32,231 nucleotides of DNA, taken from positions 1,242,770 through 1,275,000 of the forward strand of contig NZ_CP038865.1 in the NCBI RefSeq assembly GCF_004792515.1. Reading direction: 5' to 3'. Origin of the DNA: Vagococcus xieshaowenii. Its GTDB lineage: Bacteria > Bacillota > Bacilli > Lactobacillales > Vagococcaceae. Positions 1 to 7,058 of the stretch are shown here, one piece after another. Below the pieces are notes generated by a model that was not told the origin of the DNA, made no database searches, and saw only the letters and a program-made list of their open reading frames with translations. The position numbers were made by a program, and so were the translations under genes. Position 1 is the stretch's first letter; the number at the start of each line of letters is the position of its first letter.

Positions 1-131
<131 letters not shown>

Positions 132-204
132 CTATCTGATTTGAAGGTCGGAAATTTCAGTCAACCCATTATATACTGTTTGCTGAAAAAATGCACGTTT
201 TGAT

Positions 205-246
205 TGTTAATAAAATAAAAACCCACGAAGAATAGATCTTCATGGG
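205..246 (-). terminator. Rho-independent terminator of the DUF1831 gene
   Basis: A 10-bp stem (arms 222-231 and 237-246, one G-U pair) is followed on the minus strand by a T-rich run. It lies just after the DUF1831 stop, so that gene is transcribed separately from mnmA. Confidence 0.8.
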
Positions 247-253
247 CTACCAA

Positions 254-595
254 TTATTCCACTACTTCAAAGCAGTCTCTATTTACCATCTCATTTAGCA
301 TATATTCTAAATTTTGACGTAATTCAGCGTGTTCTTCTTTTTCAAAAATATTAATTTGTTTTAAACCATTTGGTGTGGTCACACTCATTTTAAATGTGGC
401 TAAATCTTTAGCAACCGTTATTTTAAAACGAGGGCCAGTTTTGCTCACGGTCATATCTAAGGCGCGATCAAATTGTAAATTACCTTGTTTAGTTTCTGTA
501 AAACCTAAATCTTTAAACGTATATCGTTTCGCTTGGGGGCTCATTTTGTATTGAACAGGTGAACCTAATACTGCTGTTGTTTGCTCAAATGCCAT
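254..595 (-). CDS. DUF1831 family protein
   Basis: A small soluble protein of 113 aa beginning MAFEQTTAVLGSPVQYK, recognisable as the DUF1831 family of Lactobacillales. Function is not established. The family is usually found between a cysteine desulfurase gene and mnmA, which suggests a link to tRNA thiolation or sulphur transfer; that is an inference from context. No signal peptide or membrane segment is visible. I chose ATG 595 because GAGGAG lies 8 nt upstream; an in-frame GTG at 604 sits inside the ribosome-binding site. A near-perfect TATAAT lies upstream at 628-633, so the gene has its own promoter and survives the insertion of the element 150 bp further up. Confidence 0.85.
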   Translation of the reverse strand: MAFEQTTAVLGSPVQYKMSPQAKRYTFKDLGFTETKQGNLQFDRALDMTVSKTGPRFKITVAKDLATFKMSVTTPNGLKQINIFEKEEHAELRQNLEYMLNEMVNRDCFEVVE

Positions 596-627
596 GTTCG
601 TCACTCCTCAACTCTTTTTATATTTCT

Positions 628-633
628 ATTATA
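628..633 (-). promoter_or_regulatory. -10 box of the DUF1831 promoter
   Basis: TATAAT on the minus strand, 33 nt before the start codon. The -35 region is weak (AAAAGT or similar at 17 bp). It lies on the host side of attL, so the host gene kept its promoter after integration. Confidence 0.55.
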
Positions 634-742
634 GACAATTTATCTGTGTAACTTTTAGGTATATTATATAGTAGAAACTAGTATAAACTAGCGTTGATTT
701 ATCAACATTTAGCAAAATTAGTTATAAACTAAAATAAACTAT

Positions 743-765
743 CCGTATTCAAAACCGTATTCATT
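743..765 (+). repeat. attL core (23-bp direct repeat)
   Basis: Identical to 13313-13335. It begins CCGTATTCAAAA and ends CCGTATTCATT, so the core itself holds two copies of CCGTATTC. A third copy, CGTATTCAAAA, follows at 768-778 inside the element only. The site is intergenic and does not touch a tRNA. Confidence 0.88.
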
Positions 766-789
766 ATCGTATTCAAAAACTTATTTAGA

Positions 790-800
790 CCTGAGCAAGA
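790..800 (-). promoter_or_regulatory. TCTTGCTCAGG element, copy 1
   Basis: Inverted copy 25 bp inside attL, where integrase arm or excisionase sites would be expected. Confidence 0.4.
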
Positions 801-832
801 TTAACCGTCAGAGATGGCGGTTTATTTTATTC
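800..832 (+). terminator. Hairpin at the left end of the element
   Basis: AACCGTC and GGCGGTT pair around a short loop, followed on the plus strand by TATTTTATT. It lies between attL and the 3' end of the PBECR4-like gene. It could stop plus-strand transcription entering the element, and may also protect the end of the convergent gene. Confidence 0.45.
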
Positions 833-1411
833 CCATTCTATGCTTATTACTTTAGATCGTTTCATCAAAGTATATTTAGCCTTCTTATTGGAATGTAAGG
901 TAGCAGGTTTAAATATACCATCTTCTTTCGCTCTCTTAAGACCTAGAACTATTTCTTCTTTTGTTCCCATTCTTGTAAATACACAATCCAATTTCATAGG
1001 GTTAGGGTTAGCATGGTCCATAGGTATACAAACTTTTACACTTTGGTCTAAAAACACTTCATACAAGAACGAATATAACATGATTCGATTCTTAATATCT
1101 TGTGGCCCAAAATTATGATGCTTCATTATGCTTGACGAGGTCATTTTATATCTTCTAATTTCATCTAGTATCTTTGTACCGCTTTTATTCTTACTAACAT
1201 AGTGCAACCCTAATAAATGTGGTAATCCATCTATAAAAAACGCAACCTTAAATTCTTTTAATTCAGAATAATTAGTCCTTATTAAGCAGGTTTTACCATG
1301 AAAATTACATTCGTAGTCTTGTAAAATGTCTATTAATCTAACATCTTTATAATCTGTTGGTAGTGATTCGATTACTATAACTTCTTTGTGGTTGGTAGGC
1401 AACGATTCCAT
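827..1411 (-). CDS. PBECR4-like nuclease / candidate toxin
   Basis: A 194-aa soluble protein without signal peptide or membrane segment. The stretch FFIDGLPHLLGLHYV (residues 58-72), followed by a helix NRIMLYSFLYEVF, resembles PBECR4, one of the phage-borne Barnase-EndoU-ColicinE5/D-RelE-like nuclease families. The assignment rests on recalled motif similarity and is not certain. The first 26 residues are an imperfect tandem repeat (ESLPTNHKEV / ESLPTDYKDV). Start ATG 1411 has AGGGAG 7 nt upstream. That site begins right after the U-run of a strong terminator ending a structured RNA, so translation would depend on read-through. The order promoter, structured RNA, terminator, small nuclease-like gene is the architecture of type III toxin-antitoxin loci. 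Its position next to attL is the usual place for satellite cargo. An unrelated phage-defence protein is the alternative. Confidence 0.55.
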   Translation of the reverse strand: MESLPTNHKEVIVIESLPTDYKDVRLIDILQDYECNFHGKTCLIRTNYSELKEFKVAFFIDGLPHLLGLHYVSKNKSGTKILDEIRRYKMTSSSIMKHHNFGPQDIKNRIMLYSFLYEVFLDQSVKVCIPMDHANPNPMKLDCVFTRMGTKEEIVLGLKRAKEDGIFKPATLHSNKKAKYTLMKRSKVISIEWE

Positions 1412-1423
1412 TAGTCTCTCCCT

Positions 1424-1453
1424 AAAAAAAATACCCTTCTAAAAATAGAAGGG
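1424..1453 (-). terminator. Terminator between the structured RNA and the toxin-like gene
   Basis: A perfect 7-bp stem with an ATTTTT loop followed by a T-run on the minus strand. It ends 13 nt before the start codon of the downstream gene. Confidence 0.8.
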
Positions 1454-1642
1454 CAATTATTATCATACGTATGGTACGAACAGGATGCGTCTCCTGTTGG
1501 GACTTCCGAAAGGTTACTAGGCCTCCTTCAGGCAACTTGACGTACCAACTATCAAGTCTTCGATTAAATCGAACACACATATTAATTTAATAAATGTTGT
1601 GAGGTAAGTTTAACTTACCAAAAAGAAGAAGTTTGCTTCTTC
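1424..1642 (-). ncRNA. Structured ~218-nt RNA upstream of the PBECR4-like gene
   Basis: Not one of the riboswitches or T-boxes I know. Reading from the promoter: a 5' hairpin (arms 1636-1642/1625-1631, 7 bp), GGTAAGTT/AACTTACC (1603-1619), TTCGAT/ATCGAA (1559-1573), ACTTGA/TCAAGT (1535-1557) with an 11-nt loop, GCCT/AGGC (1521-1533), a perfect 7-bp AACAGGA/TCCTGTT hairpin (1479-1498), and a terminator (CCCTTCT/AGAAGGG, 1434-1453) with eight T. The loop at 1541-1551 is complementary to 1473-1478 (GGTACG with CGTACC) and also to 1496-1500, so a pseudoknot is possible. No reading frame is visible. I infer an RNA antitoxin or leader controlling the downstream gene. Confidence 0.7.
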
Positions 1643-1648
1643 AACAAA

Positions 1649-1677
1649 AATATACCATTTATTACAAAAATAGTCAA
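1649..1677 (-). promoter_or_regulatory. Strong promoter of the structured RNA
   Basis: TTGACT (1672-1677), 17-bp spacer, TATATT (1649-1654) on the minus strand. It is close to the sigma-70/SigA consensus. The predicted start falls at about 1642, the first base of the 5' hairpin. Confidence 0.75.
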
Positions 1678-1789
1678 TATACTAGTTTCGATTACTTTAC
1701 ATAATAACAACTCCAAAACCTACTATTTCATGCTTGTTATACCTCAATTGTACTCACTTTAACTTAATACACTTAGTAGATATTTTCTA

Positions 1790-2600
1790 CCAAGTCAATC
1801 AGCTGTGTTTTTGCGCCCAGTCCATTTTTGGCTTCGGCTAACCAGTCCATTTTTGGCTTGGTTAAATCATTGCCACTTATGGCAACGGCTGTTTTCTCCA
1901 CTTATGGCGAATAACAACTAAGTCGATTATTTCGACCTGCCTTCTGATATGTTTCTGCCACAACTGGCAGAATTTAATTTTCCCCACTTATGGGGAATAC
2001 CTGCGTTACACATTACGCTATTCAGCTTATAACCTCATGCAAGGATTGTTTGCAACAGCTTGTTAACGTGTTAAAGGCTAAGAACAACTTTCGCAACCTT
2101 TTGCGAATCGTATTAATTGTACGAGTGGTATCTGATAAGAATAATGTTCGTATCAGCTTTAACATCCGAGTGGTATCTAATACGTATAATGTACGTTTCA
2201 GGTATCTATACAAAGATACAAATTGTAACCCTGTTATGTATCTGATAGGAATAATGTTCCTATTAGGTATCTGAGGTAATTAATTGTTCCATCAGGTCTT
2301 ACCTGCATGTATTAGTAGTTCCATTCAGAAGGTTAGAAACATTGTTTCGCTCCTTAGCCTGTCCAAAACTAGACAACTTCACTTAGGACTGCGCATTTTT
2401 GCGCTATCATCGTTTCTTCAATTAGGACACGCCACTTTTGGCTTTTCCTATAACCCTGCGTAGTTTTCCGCAACCCCTATTTATAACAGCACCGAAAATT
2501 TCGGTATCCTCGTTTCATCAATTAGGATACATTACTTTTCACGCTATCCCTGTACTAAGCAATTCTTAGTCTAGGTTATGAACAGTGTTCACACCCCTAA
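1790..2600. repeat. Dense array of about twenty short hairpins (non-coding)
   Basis: No credible gene. Nearly every 30-60 bp holds an inverted repeat with a 4-7-base loop. One family has the loop ACTTAT with different stems: TTGCC/GGCAA at 1870-1885, TTCCCC/GGGGAA at 1980-1997, and an imperfect one at 1895-1910; TTCTGCC/GGCAGAA at 1953-1972 has the loop ACAACT. A second family of three 25-nt hairpins lies at 2132-2156, 2177-2201 and 2242-2266 with loop TAATG. In this family the pairs GAA/TTC, GTA/TAC and GAA/TTC replace one another. Others include TTCGCA/TGCGAA near 2089-2107, CAGGT/ACCTG near 2294, GCGCA/TGCGC near 2391-2404 and ACCGAAAATTTCGGT near 2491. Direct repeats are also present: CAGTCCATTTTTGGCTT twice (about 1818 and 1842), and CGTTTC-TCAATTAGGA-AC twice (about 2411 and 2511). 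Confidence 0.75.
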
Positions 2601-2810
2601 ATTAGATATGATCCCACACTTTTGTTTAGTCCTACTGTTTGCTATAATGCTCAGTTTAAAAAAGATTAGCCGTTATTTGTGTTTGCCATCTCCTGCACCT
2701 AAAGCAACTAATAGCAACTACTTTTTTAGGGTGTCCGATTTGTTAGATTAGAGATGCTATTTTTCTATGATTTAACATTACAGCCATCTCATAACTTCAT
2801 AATTCACCTC

Positions 2811-3066
2811 AAAACAGGGACAGTTTGCTCAAACCCTCCACGCTTACTCTCCGTAAGACTCAACCCACTTTTTAGGGATAGTTTTGGAGGGTTTACCGCA
2901 AAACCCTATTCTTTTATATATTTTTATATTTATATTATTTACTTTAATCTTTATAAATAAGTATCCCTACTATCCCTAAGGTATTAGAAACCCAATAGTA
3001 TCAACGGTTTATAACAGGGAGGGTTTGCGTTTAAACTCTCCACTAACCCTCCAACTGTCCCTAATT
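2811..3066. repeat. Origin-like iteron module A
   Basis: Iteron word GGGA(C/T)AGTT or its complement at 2817-2825, 2875-2883, 2969-2976 (partial) and 3053-3061. It alternates with GGAGGGTTT or its complement at 2831-2839, 2886-2894, 3018-3026 and 3045-3052. Between them is a 61-bp AT tract (2900-2960), preceded exactly 60 bp earlier by ACGCTTACTCTC (2840-2851). Repeats in both orientations around an AT-rich stretch are what a theta-type replication origin or initiator-binding region looks like. No gene is present. Confidence 0.65.
2900..2960 (+). repeat. 61-bp AT-rich direct repeat, copy 1
   Basis: Matches 3706-3766 with two mismatches. It begins AAAACCCTATTC and ends TTATAAATAA. Possible DNA-unwinding element of origin-like module A. 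Confidence 0.85.
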
Positions 3067-3189
3067 TAGTACATTAAGAATATTTTCAAACGGTTTGTTG
3101 ATAGTTATACCTGAGTAAACCATTCGGCTGTAACCTTATATATCCATATCCCACTATTTAATTTCATGTTGAGCTTACCTTCCAAAAAT

Positions 3190-3540
3190 GGTATACTATC
3201 AGTAACGAATCGAACAAATCCATATCTCTGTATCCTAAAGTTACAAAAAATAGGATATAGAGATTTTTTTTATATATTTAAGTATTCTCTATTTACTAGG
3301 TGTAACTTTGTAACTTTTGGTCTAAAACCCTTATGTATCAAGGGATACAGAGGTTACAAAACTGGTTACAAGATGGTTACAGTTACAGGATTTTTACCTT
3401 TTTATTTTCAATTTTGGTTATTTTCTGACTTTTGTAACCTTTTTTGTAACTTTTCAAAAACGCTGTATCCCTTGAGAGAGTAAGAGCCGACACAATGTGG
3501 TTATATGTCTATTAATTCTGTAACCATGTTTTGTAACCGA
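3190..3540. repeat. Origin-like iteron field B
   Basis: Many copies of GTTACA/TGTAAC, often as GGTTACAA or TTGTAACC. They cluster at 3240-3246, 3301-3316, 3351-3388, 3431-3451 and 3519-3538. CTGTATCC or GGATACAG occurs at about 3228, 3344 and 3463. An AT tract lies at 3262-3300. The motif shared by modules A and C, CTTACTCTCT, appears here in reverse at about 3474-3484. The field is related in plan to A and C but more diverged. No credible coding frame. Confidence 0.55.
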
Positions 3541-3612
3541 TTAGAACGGCTAAACTGTTTATATTTTTTTTAGATTAAAATAATCAACTTCCAACAAATT
3601 CCACATTTTCAT

Positions 3613-3890
3613 AAGATAGTTTGGCTAAACTGTCTGTGTGCCGTGACGCTTACTCTCTCTAAGCTTTGTGACACTTCCAAATTTGCATTTCAGACAGTTT
3701 TGCCAAAAACCCTATTCTTTTATATATTTTTATATTTATATTATTTACTTTACTTTTTATAAATAACTATCTTAACTATCTGAAATAAGAAAACTATAGT
3801 TATAGATATTGGTATAACAACGTTTTTCAATCAGACAGTTTGAGCGAAAACCCTCTTAAAACTGTCTGTAACTATCTGTAACTATCTGAA
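3613..3890. repeat. Origin-like iteron module C
   Basis: Iteron word CAGACAGTTT or AACTGTCTG / AACTATCTG at about 3629-3637, 3690-3700, 3774-3782, 3831-3841 and a tight run at 3860-3889. ACGCTTACTCTC at 3646-3657 is followed, exactly 60 bp after its start, by a 61-bp AT tract (3706-3766). That tract matches the tract of module A at 59 of 61 positions. Spacing is conserved while the iteron word has changed, so A and C are diverged duplicates. Confidence 0.65.
3706..3766 (+). repeat. 61-bp AT-rich direct repeat, copy 2
   Basis: Second copy of 2900-2960, at the centre of module C. Confidence 0.85.
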
Positions 3891-3899
3891 TAATTGTTT

Positions 3900-4140
3900 A
3901 ACCTAAAAAAGATTACTAGCATTTACTAGCCTAATAAATTAAAAGCATCTCTTTTTAAGGACGGAAAAAACGGAAATACACCTTTATTAACTACCTCAGA
4001 AAACCTTGGCATTTCTTGGCATACTAAATCAAAATAATATTCCGCCTTTTTCCACCATCTCAAAGTAGTAGTTTGTAGTATAGGTTAAATTACCTGTATT
4101 ATTACATTTCTTTCTAGCCTGCCGATTTTTCGACCACCCC
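3900..4140. other. Non-coding stretch between module C and the tape measure gene
   Basis: Nothing firm seen beyond short direct repeats (ACTAGCATTTACTAGC at about 3914, CTTGGCAT twice near 4005-4021, ACGGAAA twice near 3961-3975). TAAAAAAGATTA at about 3904 resembles a sequence at about 2658 in front of module A. Confidence 0.4.
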
Positions 4141-4169
4141 ACAAAAAACACGCTCCGAAGAACGTGCTT
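4141..4169 (-). terminator. Terminator of the tape measure gene
   Basis: A 10-bp stem (4146-4155 with 4160-4169, two G-U pairs) capped by a TTCG tetraloop and followed by a T-run on the minus strand, 4 nt after the stop codon. Confidence 0.85.
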
Positions 4170-4173
4170 AAAA

Positions 4174-5868
4174 TTATGTTGATTGTAGATATAAGTCTGC
4201 TGTAGCACCGCTAACATTATTAATATCATCAACGAACGCTTGATAGTTGCGACCACCTAAGTTTAAGTTAATCACGCCACTTGTTTTTGATGTGCCTGTT
4301 AAGTTTTGCGGATTTGAAAAACTACCTTGAATGTTTTGCGCCATTCCGTTTACATTGTTCATAACATCATCAAAGCCGTTTGAGATACCTTTATCCAATC
4401 CATACATAATAGACATACCATTATCAATTAACAGTTTTTTATCGTACGATATAGGACCTTTATGTTCTGCTATCCAATCAGCAATACCACCGATGAAGTT
4501 TTGAACTTTCTCATATCCTGCTTTTAAACCTCTTAAGAAACCGTCTATAATCGCTCGTCCGGCTTCCATTAAGTCAATATCAGCCATCTTATCGAATAGC
4601 CCTACAATGCTATCAATCGTACTCGAGAACATATTTTTGATACCTGCCCAAATATTTTTAATAGCATTTCTAAAGTTCTCGTTTGTTTTCCATAAATAGA
4701 TAACTCCTGCGGTTAATGCTCCGATAAGTGTGATTATCCAACCGACTGGACCCATAAAGCCTGTAATCATCGTAATTGTGGTTTTAAGACCTACTGTAGA
4801 TAAGATGGTAAATGCTGTATTTAAACCTTTTACAAGTTTAGTTACTGTTCCTATCACGCTTAACGCTACGAAATAGCCTTTCATTGCTAGCAATCCGCTA
4901 CTAACCATTACAATAAGCGGGGATAACTTAATGATCTTATCAGTAAAATCTTTTATCACATTAACAGCTAAAGGCACTTTATCAGCTACCTTACTAAAGA
5001 AACTATCTACCAATGGTTTCATTTTGTCTATGTATTGCGCTATGACGTTGATTTCATCCGTTCCACCTAATGACTCATTAATAGCGTTTAAAATGCCACC
5101 TATGCCCTTTGTTACCGATGTTCTGATATTTTTAAATGATGTTTCAATTCCTTTAGAATTTTTTCTTGCTAGTTCATCAAAACCACCCGTGCCATCATTC
5201 AGCATTACCATTGTATCTGCGAACTCTTGGGCGGTTACTTTACCTTGAGATAACGCTTCTTTTAATTGCGCTGTACCTTGTGCCCCATATCCCATTGCAT
5301 CCGCTACTTTTGATATTAATAATGGTGAGGCATCCGCAATCGAATTAAATTCTTCTCCTTGAATTACGCCTTTACCTAATGATTGGGCAAACTGTGTTAA
5401 TGCTCCGCTTGCTGATTGTGTACTTGCTCCACCAGCTAACATAGCATTATTAAAGGCTATTACGTAATCAGTTCCTTTATCCAAACTACCCGATGAAATT
5501 GAGAGTTTTTGGGCTCCCGATATAATCTCATCCATGGTAGTTGGTAACCCCTCAATCCCTTTATCTAGAGACTTCATAGACTTCTTAACATCATCCGCTG
5601 AATAACCTAAGCTTTTCATTACTGTAGGATATTTATTTAATGTATCAAATCGTTGGATTGCTCCGCCTACAGAACTTGTAACTAAGTTTATGCTTTTATC
5701 TAATACTTTAAATACTCCTGCGCCTTTCACAACATCCATAACCGATGTTCCAAACTTCTTGGTATTGCCTTGTAGTCCGCTCATTGATTGCTCAGCGGTG
5801 TTAAACGTCTTACTAAAACTTTTATCTGTTGCCGATAATATCGCTTCGACTGTGAAGCTTTCTGCCAT
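4174..5868 (-). CDS. Phage tail tape measure protein (short)
   Basis: Tape measure proteins set tail length and line the tail tube of siphophages. The N-terminal part (about residues 55-220: [45 protein letters not shown]) matches the conserved tape-measure N-terminal domain. Residues of about 300-395 form hydrophobic segments ([40 protein letters not shown]). The C-terminus ([15 protein letters not shown]) is typical of Lactobacillales tape measures. At 564 aa it is short but looks complete, ending before a strong terminator. Start ATG 5868 has AAAGGAGGTG 6 nt upstream. No other tail, head or packaging gene is nearby, which is odd: in a satellite it may alter or replace the helper's tail length. 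Alternatively it is a leftover from a larger prophage. Confidence 0.88.
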   Translation of the reverse strand: MAESFTVEAILSATDKSFSKTFNTAEQSMSGLQGNTKKFGTSVMDVVKGAGVFKVLDKSINLVTSSVGGAIQRFDTLNKYPTVMKSLGYSADDVKKSMKSLDKGIEGLPTTMDEIISGAQKLSISSGSLDKGTDYVIAFNNAMLAGGASTQSASGALTQFAQSLGKGVIQGEEFNSIADASPLLISKVADAMGYGAQGTAQLKEALSQGKVTAQEFADTMVMLNDGTGGFDELARKNSKGIETSFKNIRTSVTKGIGGILNAINESLGGTDEINVIAQYIDKMKPLVDSFFSKVADKVPLAVNVIKDFTDKIIKLSPLIVMVSSGLLAMKGYFVALSVIGTVTKLVKGLNTAFTILSTVGLKTTITMITGFMGPVGWIITLIGALTAGVIYLWKTNENFRNAIKNIWAGIKNMFSSTIDSIVGLFDKMADIDLMEAGRAIIDGFLRGLKAGYEKVQNFIGGIADWIAEHKGPISYDKKLLIDNGMSIMYGLDKGISNGFDDVMNNVNGMAQNIQGSFSNPQNLTGTSKTSGVINLNLGGRNYQAFVDDINNVSGATADLYLQST

Positions 5869-5896
5869 TCTATACACCTCCTTTCTAATTGTTTAA

Positions 5897-6133
5897 TTAA
5901 GCACCTAGAACGACTTCTCGCCCAAATTTATTACGATAGATAACTTGGGCTAACGTAATGTTAAAAAACGTTATTTGTTGCTCGTTTTTCTTGTAGTCTT
6001 GTTCTAACTTCAATATTTCACGCTTTAACTCTTTCATACTCATTTGTTGGTACTTGCTACTGATTGCCTTAACTCCCTTTTCAAACTCTGCTATCATTGC
6101 TTGTTCGCATTCTTCAATTGAATATCTAGCCAT
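5897..6133 (-). CDS. Small helical protein upstream of the tape measure gene
   Basis: 78 aa, not recognised. Residues 1-60 are charged and helix-prone (EECEQAMIAEFEKGVKAI, MKELKREILKLEQDYKKNEQ), suggesting a coiled coil. There is no membrane segment. Start ATG 6133 has AAAGGGGGTG 6 nt upstream; a longer in-frame form from 6193 lacks a ribosome-binding site. It ends 28 bp before the tape measure start and is surely co-transcribed with it. In tailed phages that position belongs to tail assembly chaperones, so a chaperone-like role is possible, but no sequence motif supports it. Confidence 0.65.
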   Translation of the reverse strand: MARYSIEECEQAMIAEFEKGVKAISSKYQQMSMKELKREILKLEQDYKKNEQQITFFNITLAQVIYRNKFGREVVLGA

Positions 6134-6375
6134 ACTTCTCACCCCCTTTCTAAGGTTGTGCTTTTTATAAAGGAAAATATCAAGTATAATCAAGTTTTTG
6201 CGCTTTATTATTATGTTTATTAGCTTAGGGGTGGGGCTTATGTGGAAATACCCTGCGTGTTAAATTGATATCCCTCTCCGTTCCCTAGCCATTCTGCTAT
6301 GACATATACAACGGGGGGGAGATGCTTTTCTTTTTAGGGTGTTAGATTAGTAAGATTTAAGTAGAGATTGCATCT

Positions 6376-6969
6376 CTAATTTGAATATTTTTCACGTATA
6401 TACTTCATCAATTCATTAATAAAATCTGTTCTATTCTCGTTATCAGCGAACCAATGATTAAACTCATGTTCAGCTTTACCGCCACGCCTTACTCTTATTT
6501 CATCAAAGGCTTTTTCTAATATCATTCTCTCTTGATTATCTTTAAAGTATCTTGTTACTTTCCATTCAATATCGTCTAGCTTACTGTTATTATGTTCCCA
6601 CTCCACTTGGCTTGCTAGTTCGTCCATAATACGCCCTAGTTTGCTTTCTGCCTTGCCGTATAGTGACGGTAGCAACTCTTTATCTATAGCCATCTTATTC
6701 GCTATTGTAGGGTAATCTACTGGCTTTACAGACATATAACTACCATAAGCATAGTTGAATAGACAAGGTTCATTAGACAGATACCAACGTTGCGCTAATA
6801 ACTCCAGTTCTTCCCTGTCCATTCGCTTCAACGCTTGAAAGAAACATACCGCATAATTATATAATCGTTCTTCTGATTGTATTGCTACGATATTCTTCTC
6901 GTAAAAACGCCACTTCCTCAAGTTAAATTGAGCAGTACGTCTAAATCCTCTAATTTCACTACTTGCCAT
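6376..6969 (-). CDS. Sigma-region-4/ArpU-like phage regulator, copy 1
   Basis: 197 aa. The N-terminus (RRTAQFNLRKWRFYEKNI) is clearly related to that of the gene at 7059-7460 (RLATFILRRWQFYELNI). It is followed by FFQALKRMDREELELLAQRWY and then PTIANKMAIDKELLPSLYGKAESKL, which looks like the helix-turn-helix of region-4-like late regulators (ArpU family). The tail (from about residue 120) is not shared with the paralogue. The start ATG overlaps the end of a 31-aa frame with a good ribosome-binding site, so translation is probably coupled. It lies upstream of the tape measure gene in the same direction and could activate it. Function is inferred. Confidence 0.55.
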   Translation of the reverse strand: MASSEIRGFRRTAQFNLRKWRFYEKNIVAIQSEERLYNYAVCFFQALKRMDREELELLAQRWYLSNEPCLFNYAYGSYMSVKPVDYPTIANKMAIDKELLPSLYGKAESKLGRIMDELASQVEWEHNNSKLDDIEWKVTRYFKDNQERMILEKAFDEIRVRRGGKAEHEFNHWFADNENRTDFINELMKYIREKYSN

Positions 6970-7054
6970 TATTTAAATCTTTCACCACCAAAATATCTAA
7001 ATCTTGAATATAATACCATTCGTTCTCTAAGTCTTTATTCTCGATAATCGTCAT
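6959..7054 (-). CDS. 31-aa leader-like small protein
   Basis: MTIIENKDLENEWYYIQDLD... to ...NNGK, 31 aa. ATG 7054 has AAAGGAGC 8 nt upstream, one of the best ribosome-binding sites in the element. The downstream gene (start 6969) has none of its own at a proper distance, and its ATG lies inside this frame 8 bases before the stop. The small frame may serve mainly to bring ribosomes to the downstream start. Not recognised as a family. Confidence 0.5.
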   Translation of the reverse strand: MTIIENKDLENEWYYIQDLDILVVKDLNNGK

Positions 7055-7058
7055 CTTG

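Noticed and set aside
1424..1680. T-box or known riboswitch
   Set aside because: No T-box consensus (AGGGTGGNACCGCG-like) and no recognisable ligand-binding core; the downstream gene is not metabolic.
1990..3483. Open frames of 68-105 codons at 1990-2274, 2754-2960 and 3166-3483 on the plus strand
   Set aside because: They run across hairpins and iterons, lack ribosome-binding sites and have low-complexity, Phe/Tyr/Ile-rich translations set by the AT tracts.
2811..3890. CRISPR array
   Set aside because: Repeats are short, in both orientations and irregularly spaced, with no unique spacers of constant length and no cas genes.
4029..4256. 75-aa frame overlapping the tape measure 3' end
   Set aside because: Lies in another frame of a well-supported gene and crosses its terminator hairpin.
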